Assembly: GCA_023390115.1 (NCBI GenBank)
Contig: JAEWDM010000022.1
Coordinates: 1-64,000, forward strand
Reading direction: 5' to 3'
Length of the DNA: 64,000 bases
From: Bacillota bacterium
GTDB lineage: Bacteria > Bacillota > Clostridia > Acetivibrionales > DSM-27016
A program made the position numbers and the translations under genes. This document shows positions 34,294 through 42,479 of this stretch, piece by piece (the stretch's first letter is position 1; every line of letters starts with the position of its first letter). The notes under the pieces are model-generated. The model was not told the origin of the DNA. It ran no database searches and saw only the letters and a program-made list of their open reading frames with translations.

Positions 34294-36357
34294 ATGTCTT
34301 CAGACAATACAGCCCTGCTTTCGGGGCATGAATATATATTTGCCGCGCTGCTTATACTGTATTTATCAGGCGCCTTGCTCAGCTTGCTGGCATGCAGGAG
34401 CCAAAAGCTCTCCGGCACTATTGCAAATACTGCCGCCGCCGCAGCTTCTTTGACAGGAATAATATTCTGTGCATGCAAGCTTTTGATATATACCGGAGAA
34501 GCCTTTGATATAACCTTAAAAACGGGTGTTTACCCCATATCAGTAAGCTTTCATATCGATAACCTTTCTGTCTTTTTTGTACTGGTAATATCACTTCTAA
34601 CCTTTGTGGTTTCGATATATTCCATAGGTTACCTGAAGCATTATTATGATAGCAGAAATATAGGGGTGTTCGGGTTTCTTTACAATCTTTTTGCGTTATC
34701 TATGATTATGGTGGTAACCTCAGGACATATTTTTTTCTTTTTAGTTGCGTGGGAGATTATGTCAATGGTTTCCTATTTTCTTGTAGTGTTTGAAAATGAA
34801 AAGACCGAAACTCAAAAAGCCGGTACAATTTACATAATTATGACACATATAGGAACTGCATTTATTATAGCAGCCTTTGTGCTTATTTACCAGTATACGG
34901 GAAGTGCAAGCTTTTCAGAAATAGATGCCTCCGGCATACCCTCTTCCGCAAAAAATATCATATTTATATTTTCACTGATAGGCTTTGGCACAAAGGCGGG
35001 CATAATTCCGCTGCATATATGGCTTCCCATGGCTCATCCCGCCGCTCCCGGAAATATCTCGGCCCTTATGTCGGGGGTTATGATAAAAACTGCTGCCTAC
35101 GGCATAATAAGAATAGTTTTCGGCGTCCTTGGGGGAGAGTACCTGTGGTGGGGCACAGCAACGCTTTTACTTGGAGGGATCTCCGCTATTCTTGGTATAG
35201 CCTTTGCATTGATGGAAACAGATATAAAGAAGCTGCTGGCATACTCCAGTGTAGAAAACATGGGCATTATATTTATAGGAATCGGTCTTTCTGAAATTGC
35301 CTGCTCAAAGGGAAATGCAGTTCTGGCTGCATTCTCGCTGGCCGCTTCTCTTTTGCACGTTTTTAACCATTCCGTTTTCAAAGGGCTGCTGTTCTTAGGA
35401 GCAGGCTCTGTTCATTATTCAACCGGAACCAGAAATATGGAGAAGCTGGGGGGATTGATAAGGAAAATGCCGTATACCGCCCTGTTTTTCCTTATGGGAG
35501 CATTATCCATATCGGCATTGCCGCCATTTAATGGATTTGTAAGCGAATGGGCCATATATCAGGCATTATTTGCGTCTGCCGGAGCAGGCAGCTCATGGAT
35601 GAAAATCATCATTATAATTACCGCGGCGCTTCTGGCAATGGCTGGCGTCCTGGCGGCGGCAAGCTTTATAAAGGCCTTCGGTACGGCATTTCTTGCAATG
35701 CCGAGGACGAGCCTGGCAGAGAAGGCAGGTGAGGTACCGCGGACAATGCTTGCAGGGATGGGCATTCTGGCGGCTCTTTGCCTTGCAGCAGGAATTTTTC
35801 CTGTGTATGTCTTAAAGCTGCTGGACGGAATCAGTATTGAAATACTGAGCACTTCAATTTTTCAGGGCAAGGCTGGATATTCGGGTCTTATATTGCACTC
35901 ATATTTGGCAAATACGTCAATATCTCCGGCGGCACTTGTAATAGCAGGCCTGCTGTTAATGCCGGCGGTGGTTCTAGCGGCAAGGTATATGAGCAGGAAT
36001 TCGAATTTAAGAAATTATGGTACCTGGGACTGCGGGTACAGGCAGCTTAACTCAAGGATGCAATATACCGCCACGGGCTTTTCCAAGCCTGTAAGAATTG
36101 TATTCAGGGCTTTTTACAGGCCGCAGAGAGAGCTTCAGATAGAACAGGGAAGCGGCAGGTACTTCTTCAAAAGGGCCAGGTATAAGGTGTCTACCGTATC
36201 AGTCTTTGAAAAGTATCTCTATGAGCCTGTTGTAAAAAATGTTATAAACTTCGCAAGAAGAATGAGGCTTATTATACAGACAGGCAGCATACATACATAC
36301 TTGATTTATATTTTTGTAGTGGTTATAGCCATGCTCGTTTACTATGCAAGGACATAG
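34294..36357 (+). CDS. Hydrogenase-4 subunit B-like antiporter subunit (HyfB/NuoL type)
   Basis: This 687-residue membrane protein has about 14-16 hydrophobic helices and the antiporter-like core of NuoL/HyfB. Typical segments are HIDNLSVFFVLVISLLTF, LVAWEIMSMVSYFLVVFENE, GFGTKAGIIPLHIWLP, LMSGVMIKTAAYGIIR, LLAYSSVENMGII and ALPPFNGFVSEW. The conserved Lys and Glu residues of ion-pumping subunits are in place. It would be one of two ion-translocating subunits of the complex encoded by the next five genes. Confidence 0.9.
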   Translation: MSSDNTALLSGHEYIFAALLILYLSGALLSLLACRSQKLSGTIANTAAAAASLTGIIFCACKLLIYTGEAFDITLKTGVYPISVSFHIDNLSVFFVLVISLLTFVVSIYSIGYLKHYYDSRNIGVFGFLYNLFALSMIMVVTSGHIFFFLVAWEIMSMVSYFLVVFENEKTETQKAGTIYIIMTHIGTAFIIAAFVLIYQYTGSASFSEIDASGIPSSAKNIIFIFSLIGFGTKAGIIPLHIWLPMAHPAAPGNISALMSGVMIKTAAYGIIRIVFGVLGGEYLWWGTATLLLGGISAILGIAFALMETDIKKLLAYSSVENMGIIFIGIGLSEIACSKGNAVLAAFSLAASLLHVFNHSVFKGLLFLGAGSVHYSTGTRNMEKLGGLIRKMPYTALFFLMGALSISALPPFNGFVSEWAIYQALFASAGAGSSWMKIIIIITAALLAMAGVLAAASFIKAFGTAFLAMPRTSLAEKAGEVPRTMLAGMGILAALCLAAGIFPVYVLKLLDGISIEILSTSIFQGKAGYSGLILHSYLANTSISPAALVIAGLLLMPAVVLAARYMSRNSNLRNYGTWDCGYRQLNSRMQYTATGFSKPVRIVFRAFYRPQRELQIEQGSGRYFFKRARYKVSTVSVFEKYLYEPVVKNVINFARRMRLIIQTGSIHTYLIYIFVVVIAMLVYYART

Positions 36358-36450
36358 TTCAGCAAGGGCATAGCCTTGCAACGGTACTGGCTTTACGGCT
36401 GCCATTTTTATGGCGCCTAAAACTTTTAATAAGTGTTTCGAGGTGCGGAA

Positions 36451-37389
36451 ATGTTTCAGGGAATTGTAAAAATTGTGGCGCAGCTTATTATAATGGCTGC
36501 GCTGGCTCCGCTGGTGAACGGAATTATAAAAAAGCTCAAGGCAAGAGCACAGCACAGAAAGGGTGCGCCTGTGCTTCAGATGTATTTTGATTTGCTTAAG
36601 CTATTTAAAAAGGATGTGGTTGTGTCCGATAATGCATCCTGGATTTTTACCGCCACACCGTATATTTATTTCGTGTCTATATTGGTTGCGTCGCTGTTTG
36701 TGCCGGCAATACCGCAGTTGTTTTCCTTTGGCTTTACAGGTGATGCCGTGCTTGTGGTTTACCTTATTGCCATAGGCAGATTTTTCATGGCGCTTTCGGG
36801 AATGGACACCGGGAGTACCTTCGGGGGCATGGGCAGCAGCCGTGAAATGATGATTTCAGCATTGATAGAGCCGTCCATGATGCTTGTGCTGTTTACCGTC
36901 GGGCTAAATCCTCTTGTCGGCTCGTTGAGCTTTCAGGCTATGTATAAAGGCTTTGCAGTCTCCGGCTGGGGTTTCGTCAGTCCGGTCTACCTGCTGCTGC
37001 TTATATCCATGCTTATAATTATTATTGCCGAGACTGCGAGAATACCGGTGGATGACCCTGCAACACATCTCGAGCTCACTATGGTGCATGAGGCAATGCT
37101 GCTTGAATATTCGGGGAGGCATCTTGCGCTGATGGAGATGTCGGCGTCAATTAAGCAGCTTTTGTTGATTACTGTTATTTGCAATGTTTTTATCCCGTTC
37201 GGAAGCAGTGCAGGCCTTATACCGGCGCTTGGGCTGTACGTTCTGAAGGTATTGGTTATTTCCGGTGTAATAGCCGTTATAGAAATAAATTCAGTTAAGC
37301 TCAGGCTTTTCAGTGTGCCTAATCATGCGGCTCTGGCATTTATACTGGCTATTTTGGGCTTTATGTCTTCATTTGTATTCGGGAGGTAG
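36451..37389 (+). CDS. HyfC/HycD-like membrane subunit (NuoH family)
   Basis: The 312-residue NuoH-type protein links the peripheral arm to the antiporter-like subunits. It has eight or so membrane helices and the family's acidic loop segments (IAETARIPVDDPATHLELTMVHEAMLLEYSG is reduced here to its key parts: ETARIPVDDPATH and HEAMLLEYSG). I place the start at the ATG 36451 with GAGG seven nt upstream; a GTG at 36433 adds six residues. It follows the HyfB-like gene by 93 nt. Confidence 0.9.
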   Translation: MFQGIVKIVAQLIIMAALAPLVNGIIKKLKARAQHRKGAPVLQMYFDLLKLFKKDVVVSDNASWIFTATPYIYFVSILVASLFVPAIPQLFSFGFTGDAVLVVYLIAIGRFFMALSGMDTGSTFGGMGSSREMMISALIEPSMMLVLFTVGLNPLVGSLSFQAMYKGFAVSGWGFVSPVYLLLLISMLIIIIAETARIPVDDPATHLELTMVHEAMLLEYSGRHLALMEMSASIKQLLLITVICNVFIPFGSSAGLIPALGLYVLKVLVISGVIAVIEINSVKLRLFSVPNHAALAFILAILGFMSSFVFGR

Positions 37390-37394
37390 TTGTA

Positions 37395-38063
37395 ATGTTT
37401 AAGCTTGAGGAGTTTCTGAATATACTGTCAATGCTGATTTTAATTTCAGCGTTTATCCTTGTTGCAAATAAGAGGGTTAATTCCTATATAAAAACCTTCA
37501 GGCTCCAGTCAATGCTGCTTGCCGCGGCCGCAGGAGCTTTGGGGATTTACCATACGGCGGCCAAAGGTAAATTTGACAGCGCCATAATAATGTGCCTGCT
37601 TATAATATTGCTCAAGGTTGTATTTATACCGGGAATGCTTAACAAGATATGCAAAAGGGTGGAGTACAAGGTTGAAAAGGATTTCTTCATCAATATACCG
37701 ATATCGATCATAATATGCTGCGGTCTTGTAATACTGGTGTGGTATGTGATATCCCTGATACCTGACATAAAGGGGGCGTATGAAATAATGTTCCTTACCA
37801 ATTCTATATCACTGGTTATGATAGGGCTGTTTTTTATGATTAGCAGGAAGAAGGCCATAGGCCAGATAATAGGGTTTCTGGTTATTGAGAATGGAATGTT
37901 TATGGCTGCGCTTCTCACAACCTTTGGTATGCCTATGATTGTTGAAATAGGGATATTTTTTGATGTGCTTGCGGCAGTGCTTATAATGGGTGTGTTTGTT
38001 TTCCGAATAAATGAGAGCTTCGACTCAATAGATATTGATAAATTAAGGAACTTGAGGGGTTAA
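37395..38063 (+). CDS. HyfE-like membrane subunit (NuoK-related)
   Basis: The 222-residue protein has about seven hydrophobic helices. The C-terminal part resembles NuoK (GFLVIENGMFMAALL with a buried Glu, then DVLAAVLIMGVFVFRI). HyfE is the hydrogenase-4 version of this subunit. It begins five nt after the HyfC-like stop, with GGGAGG as ribosome site, so the pair is translationally linked. Confidence 0.9.
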   Translation: MFKLEEFLNILSMLILISAFILVANKRVNSYIKTFRLQSMLLAAAAGALGIYHTAAKGKFDSAIIMCLLIILLKVVFIPGMLNKICKRVEYKVEKDFFINIPISIIICCGLVILVWYVISLIPDIKGAYEIMFLTNSISLVMIGLFFMISRKKAIGQIIGFLVIENGMFMAALLTTFGMPMIVEIGIFFDVLAAVLIMGVFVFRINESFDSIDIDKLRNLRG

Positions 38064-38064
38064 T

Positions 38065-39552
38065 ATGTATATTCTGCTTGTTATGGTTATACCGCTTATT
38101 TCTTGCGGGCTGTTCTGGATTACAAATAAAAAAAATACCATTAATATGATAAATGCCTGCGGCACTGCCGCTCTCTTGCTGGCATCCGTAGCTGTTATTT
38201 CGGATGTGCTCCGGAATGAAGCTGTTTCGCCTGCTTTTTTCAATAATATTTTTTATGTTGATGCTCTTAGTGCTTTAATTCTTTTTGTCACTGTATCTGT
38301 AGTATTTCTTGTGTCTGTTTTTTCAATAGGGTATATGAATGAAGAGCTTAAAAAAGGCGTAATAAATATAAGAAGGCTGAAGCTGTACTACTCTCTGCTT
38401 CATATATTTATTTTTACAATGGTATTGACTGTATCAACACAGAATATGGGCTTAATGTGGATTGCGGTGGAGGCAACCACCCTTGCGTCTGCTTTTCTGG
38501 TAGGCTTTTACAGCAATAAGAAATCAATAGAGGCGGCATGGAAATATATAATAATATGCTCTGTAGGGATAGCCTTTGCCATGCTTGGAACAGTTATGCT
38601 TTACTATTCGTCGGTGCACTCTCTGGGCCAGTCTTTAGAAGGGCTTAACTGGCAGTATCTTTTTCACAACGCAGACAGGCTGCAGGGAAGTATTTTAAGG
38701 ATAGCGTTTATTTTTATACTTGTGGGCTTTGGAACAAAGGTCGGCTTAGCTCCCATGCATACCTGGCTTCCCGACGCCCACAGTCAGGCTCCGTCGCCCA
38801 TAAGCGCACTTCTGTCGGGAGTGCTTTTAAATACGGCAATGTACAGTATTATAAGAGTAATGGCTATAGTAAACAGAAATGAAGGCAGCAGCATGTTTAC
38901 CGGAAGGCTGTTAATGACGCTTGGTATTATTTCCATAGGCACTGCTGCCATATTCATACTGGTACAGAAGGATTTTAAGAGAATACTTGCATATTCAAGC
39001 ATAGAGCATATGGGAATTATAGCACTGGGACTGGGAATGCTTTCTCCCTTAAGTGTGTTTGGAGCATTGTACCACGTGCTGAACCATGCCTTTACGAAAT
39101 CAATGCTGTTTCTGGCTTCGGGCAGTGTATATTTAAAATATGAAACTAAAATAATCAGTAAGGTCCGGGGCATATTTAAAATTATGCCTGTGACGGGTAC
39201 CGCGTTTATGCTGGGGCTGTTTGCAATTACGGGAATGCCTCCCTTCAGCATATTCAGCAGTGAAATAAATATAATAATGGCTGCCTTTAACGAGAAAAAA
39301 TATATAAGCGCCGGTCTGCTGCTGCTGTTTCTGGCATTGATTTTTGCAGGCTTTGCAGCGCAGATGTTTAAAATGTTTTACGGCAGGCCGTTGGACAAGG
39401 AAGTAAGTCCGGGAGAAATCAACCGCCTGGGAGCAGGGATACTGGTTATATTGCTGCTTATAATAGCCGTAACCGGGCTGTACCTGCCTTACCCTGTTAA
39501 GGAGCTTATTGACCGGGCAAGAGATATTATACTGTTATCGTCGGGCGGCTGA
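38065..39552 (+). CDS. HyfF-like antiporter subunit (NuoM/NuoN type)
   Basis: The 495-residue membrane protein has about 14 helices and the second antiporter-like core of the complex: LMWIAVEATTLASAFLVGFY, GFGTKVGLAPMHTWLPDAH, ALLSGVLLNTAMYSIIR, LAYSSIEHMGIIALG, HVLNHAFTKSMLFL and GMPPFSIFSSE. It starts one nt after the HyfE-like gene. Two antiporter-like subunits suggest more than one ion per turnover, coupled to electron transfer in the peripheral arm. Confidence 0.9.
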   Translation: MYILLVMVIPLISCGLFWITNKKNTINMINACGTAALLLASVAVISDVLRNEAVSPAFFNNIFYVDALSALILFVTVSVVFLVSVFSIGYMNEELKKGVINIRRLKLYYSLLHIFIFTMVLTVSTQNMGLMWIAVEATTLASAFLVGFYSNKKSIEAAWKYIIICSVGIAFAMLGTVMLYYSSVHSLGQSLEGLNWQYLFHNADRLQGSILRIAFIFILVGFGTKVGLAPMHTWLPDAHSQAPSPISALLSGVLLNTAMYSIIRVMAIVNRNEGSSMFTGRLLMTLGIISIGTAAIFILVQKDFKRILAYSSIEHMGIIALGLGMLSPLSVFGALYHVLNHAFTKSMLFLASGSVYLKYETKIISKVRGIFKIMPVTGTAFMLGLFAITGMPPFSIFSSEINIIMAAFNEKKYISAGLLLLFLALIFAGFAAQMFKMFYGRPLDKEVSPGEINRLGAGILVILLLIIAVTGLYLPYPVKELIDRARDIILLSSGG

Positions 39553-39560
39553 ATAATTAA

Positions 39561-39649
39561 CTAACCCTCCGGCCCCCTCTCTATCCCAAAGAGGGGAAGA
39601 AAGGAGGCTGGTTCCCCTCTTTTGAAAAGAGAGAGGGGCCAGGGGTGAG
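39561..39649. repeat. MITE-like imperfect inverted repeat inside the Ehr operon
   Basis: The two halves (CTAACCCTCCGGCCCCCTCT... and ...GAGAGGGGCCAGGGGTGAG) pair imperfectly over about 38 nt each, with an inner stem AGAGGGGAA/TTCCCCTCT. It is the only sizeable gap in the operon, between the HyfF-like and large-subunit genes. No transposase is encoded, so it looks like a non-autonomous palindromic repeat. Confidence 0.65.
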
Positions 39650-39681
39650 TTTATCATTTGAAAGGGGGAGTGAAGGGTCCA

Positions 39682-41268
39682 ATGATGCCAAGGCTTATGG
39701 ATTCTATTAAAGAAAGCTTTTGTAAAGACATAATAAAGACCTATACTGTTAACGGGAATGAAACCTATATAGAGGTATCCTGTGAGGCAGTAAAAGGATT
39801 GTGCATATTTATTTACACAAACATGGAATGCTCACTTATAAATTTATTTGCAAGTGATGAGAGGAAAGTCAATAACGGATTTGCCGTATACTACTCCTTT
39901 GCCGCGAAGAAAGAAGGGAAGCTCATTACGGTAAAGACCAACATAAGGGATACCGGTGCCGCTATACCGTCTGTTACGCTTGAGATCCCCGCTGCCAGCC
40001 TTTATGAAAGAGAGATTAGGGATATGATGGGTATAGCCTTTGAAGGACATCCCGATATGAGGGACCTTGTGTTTCATGAAAATTGGCCCGAGGGCCTTCA
40101 CCCATTGCAAAGGGACTTTGATATGTCTCGAAAGCCTCCTTTTGAAAACAGGAGGCAGGATTTTGTCAGGATAGAGGGTTCGGGGGTTTTTGAAATACCT
40201 GTAGGGCCTGTGCATGCCGGAATAATCGAGCCGGGGCATTTCAGGTTCAGCGTTGCGGGGGAGCCCGTTATAAACCTTGAGGCCAAGCTCTTCTATGTGC
40301 ATAAGGGCATTGAGAAGCTGTGCGAAGGGAAGCATTTTGAGAAGGTGTTTTTTATATCGGAGAGAATATCGGGGGATGAAAGCTTTTCAAATTCTCTTGC
40401 ATATTGCCAGGCCATTGAAAGGATTGCGGGAATTTATGATGTTCCCGAAAGAGCGGCATATGCCAGGACGATTTTCTGTGAGCTGGAGAGGCTGTATAAT
40501 CACATCGGAGATATTGCGGGGATATGCCTGGATGTTGCCTATGTATTTGCAAACGGCCAGTTTGCAATGATGAGGCGCTGGTGCCAGATGCTTAACGAGG
40601 AGCTGACGGGAAGCCGGTTTTTAAGGAGCGCGAATGCTCCCGGAGGAGTAAGGCGGGAGTTTATTAAGGATAAGGAAAAGGTAATTCTGTCGGCTATGGA
40701 CAGGCTTGAGAAGGAATTTTTTGAAACGGTCGACATAATTAAATCTAACGCTATGTTTATAGACAGGGTGGAGAATACCGGAGTTGTAAGCCGCACGCTT
40801 GCGCTTGAGCTGAATGCCGTAGGGCCTGCCGCTCGTGCTGCGGGAGTGCATGATGACATAAGAATAAATTTTCCGTATGCTGCTTATGGCAAAATAGAAT
40901 TTGCAGTACCAAATCACAACAACGGGGACGTTAACTGCAGAATGAACACCAGGATTGAGGAGGTAGCCCAGTCGGTAAGCATAATAAGACAGGCTTTGGA
41001 GCTAATGCCTTCAAGCGGTGATATAATTGAGCCTGTGCAAGCCCTTGAACCGTATAAGCATGCCTTTGGGATAACCGAAGCCCCCAGAGGGGAAAACTGC
41101 CATTGGGTGATGTCGGGTGAGGATAATACCATATTCAGGTACAAGGTAAGAACCCCCTCCTTCTGCAACTGGCCGGTTGTGTGCCATGCGGTAAAGGGAA
41201 ATATAATTCCCGATTTCCCGCTTATAAACAAGAGCTTTAATCTTTCCTATTCGGGGAATGATTTATAA
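39682..41268 (+). CDS. Large subunit of Ehr-type complex (HycE/HyfG-like) without NiFe ligands
   Basis: The 528-residue protein fuses a NuoC-like N-terminal domain (SLYEREIRDMMGIAFEGHPD, about residues 106-125) with a NuoD/HycE-like domain. Real group 4 hydrogenases hold the NiFe centre with CxxC motifs near each end. Here the first is SERISGDESFSNS (about 226-238) and the second, after VRTPSFCNWPVV, reads SFNLSYSGND, so all four ligand cysteines are missing. This matches Ehr (energy-converting hydrogenase-related) complexes, whose reaction is unknown. The start is set at the ATG 39682; a TTG frame start at 39658 is less likely. Confidence 0.85.
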   Translation: MMPRLMDSIKESFCKDIIKTYTVNGNETYIEVSCEAVKGLCIFIYTNMECSLINLFASDERKVNNGFAVYYSFAAKKEGKLITVKTNIRDTGAAIPSVTLEIPAASLYEREIRDMMGIAFEGHPDMRDLVFHENWPEGLHPLQRDFDMSRKPPFENRRQDFVRIEGSGVFEIPVGPVHAGIIEPGHFRFSVAGEPVINLEAKLFYVHKGIEKLCEGKHFEKVFFISERISGDESFSNSLAYCQAIERIAGIYDVPERAAYARTIFCELERLYNHIGDIAGICLDVAYVFANGQFAMMRRWCQMLNEELTGSRFLRSANAPGGVRREFIKDKEKVILSAMDRLEKEFFETVDIIKSNAMFIDRVENTGVVSRTLALELNAVGPAARAAGVHDDIRINFPYAAYGKIEFAVPNHNNGDVNCRMNTRIEEVAQSVSIIRQALELMPSSGDIIEPVQALEPYKHAFGITEAPRGENCHWVMSGEDNTIFRYKVRTPSFCNWPVVCHAVKGNIIPDFPLINKSFNLSYSGNDL

Positions 41269-41295
41269 AAATAATAGCCTTAAGGAGCAATAAGC

Positions 41296-42102
41296 ATGTT
41301 CAATATTATAAAAAAGTCCATACAGCATGGGGTTGTAACTGTTGATTATCCTAAAAAGCCTATAAAGACCGACTTCATAACAGGGAAGCCGGAAGTAGAT
41401 ATTGCAAAATGCAATATGTGCGGGCAGTGCATAAAAAGGTGCCCCAGCGGAGCAATTGTACGGTACTGCCGCCATGACGGACAAGGGCAGTCCATAGGCA
41501 TAAATCTGGACGAGTGCATATTTTGTTCTCTGTGTGCCGATATATGCCCTCAAAAGGCTATTGCAATGTCAAAGGGCTTCGAGCTTGCTAAAAAATCCAG
41601 GGATGAGCTGAGGGTAACAGGGGACGGTATTAAAACGGGTGATGAGCGGGAGGATTATGAGCTTATAGGCAGGCGGCTTAAGTATGACATAAATAAGTAT
41701 TTCGGGAGGAGCCTTAATATAAGAGAGGTTGATGCGGGCTCCTGCAACGGCTGCGATAATGAGGCAAATGCCTTAAACGGCCCGTATAATGACATAGAAA
41801 GATTCGGGATAAGCTTTGTAGCTTCTCCCAGACATGCCGATATGCTGCTTGTCACCGGGCCGGCCTCCCGCAATATGGAGCTTGCCCTGATTAAGACGTA
41901 CAATGCAACACCGGATCCCAAGCTGGTTGTTGCGTTGGGTGCCTGTGCCTGCAGCGGGGGCATTTTTAAGGACAGCTATGCAACGAGAAACGGAATTGAC
42001 TCCATAGTGCCTGTAGATGTCTATATACCCGGATGCCCTCCAAGGCCTCAGGCTATAATATACGGCATACTGAAGGCTGTGGAAAAGAGGGCCCATATTT
42101 AA
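41296..42102 (+). CDS. Small electron-transfer subunit: 2x[4Fe-4S] ferredoxin fused to NuoB/HyfI domain
   Basis: Residues of about 30-90 form a dicluster ferredoxin domain (CNMCGQCIKRCPSG and CIFCSLCADICPQ), as in HyfH/HycF or NuoI. Residues of about 120-268 are a NuoB/HyfI-type small subunit whose proximal [4Fe-4S] ligands are all present (CNGC, GACACSGG, PGCPPRP). Hydrogenase-4 usually encodes these as two proteins; here they are one 268-residue chain. It would pass electrons from a soluble donor to the cofactor-less large subunit. It is the last gene of the operon. Confidence 0.9.
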   Translation: MFNIIKKSIQHGVVTVDYPKKPIKTDFITGKPEVDIAKCNMCGQCIKRCPSGAIVRYCRHDGQGQSIGINLDECIFCSLCADICPQKAIAMSKGFELAKKSRDELRVTGDGIKTGDEREDYELIGRRLKYDINKYFGRSLNIREVDAGSCNGCDNEANALNGPYNDIERFGISFVASPRHADMLLVTGPASRNMELALIKTYNATPDPKLVVALGACACSGGIFKDSYATRNGIDSIVPVDVYIPGCPPRPQAIIYGILKAVEKRAHI

Positions 42103-42225
42103 AGCCAGCCTTTATTTGGGATATTTCCATCAAATTCCCATTTTGGAGTATTTATTATTTTACTTTTGGATTTGGGCATATTATAATTATAATTGATATT
42201 TAAAATATGAAAGAGGGATGCTGCA

Positions 42226-42423
42226 ATGGCTGATTGGTGTCAACTGTATGACAGAGAGTGCATTGACTGCGGAGAGTGCGAGATATGCGATCTGGACAGC
42301 GGTAAGAGATGCGACAACTGCTGCAGGTGTATTGAAGATATAGAAGGCCACAGAAGCCTCAATATAAAGGAGTTTATGGACAGGCAAAGAGATTTGGACA
42401 GATTCAAGAGTAAGGGAAGATAG
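42226..42423 (+). CDS. Small cysteine-rich protein (65 residues), unknown
   Basis: The ATG has a GAGGG-type site upstream and the frame is short but unusual. Ten cysteines lie in the first 36 residues, in runs such as CIDCGECEICDLDSG and CDNCCRC, followed by a charged helix (NIKEFMDRQRDLDRFKSKGR). This spacing could hold zinc or iron-sulfur clusters. It lies 124 nt after the Ehr operon and may be part of it, perhaps as an electron carrier or assembly factor; no family is recognised. Confidence 0.7.
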   Translation: MADWCQLYDRECIDCGECEICDLDSGKRCDNCCRCIEDIEGHRSLNIKEFMDRQRDLDRFKSKGR

Positions 42424-42441
42424 CATAAAATCAGGTAATTG

Positions 42442-42479
42442 CTTTAGTGAACAAGCACTTTAGTGAACAAGCACTTTAG
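42442..42479. repeat. 16-bp tandem repeat (2.4 copies)
   Basis: CTTTAGTGAACAAGCA occurs twice in tandem (42442-42457, 42458-42473) followed by CTTTAG. The last part overlaps the stop codon of the converging membrane-protein gene. Confidence 0.7.

Noticed and set aside
39682..41268. Calling the large subunit a NiFe hydrogenase
   Set aside because: The four NiFe-binding cysteines are replaced, so the hydrogenase name is not supported.
42442..42479. CRISPR-like or attachment-site role for the 16-bp tandem repeat
   Set aside because: Only two full copies with no spacers, no integrase or cas gene nearby; it is better seen as a small slippage repeat.
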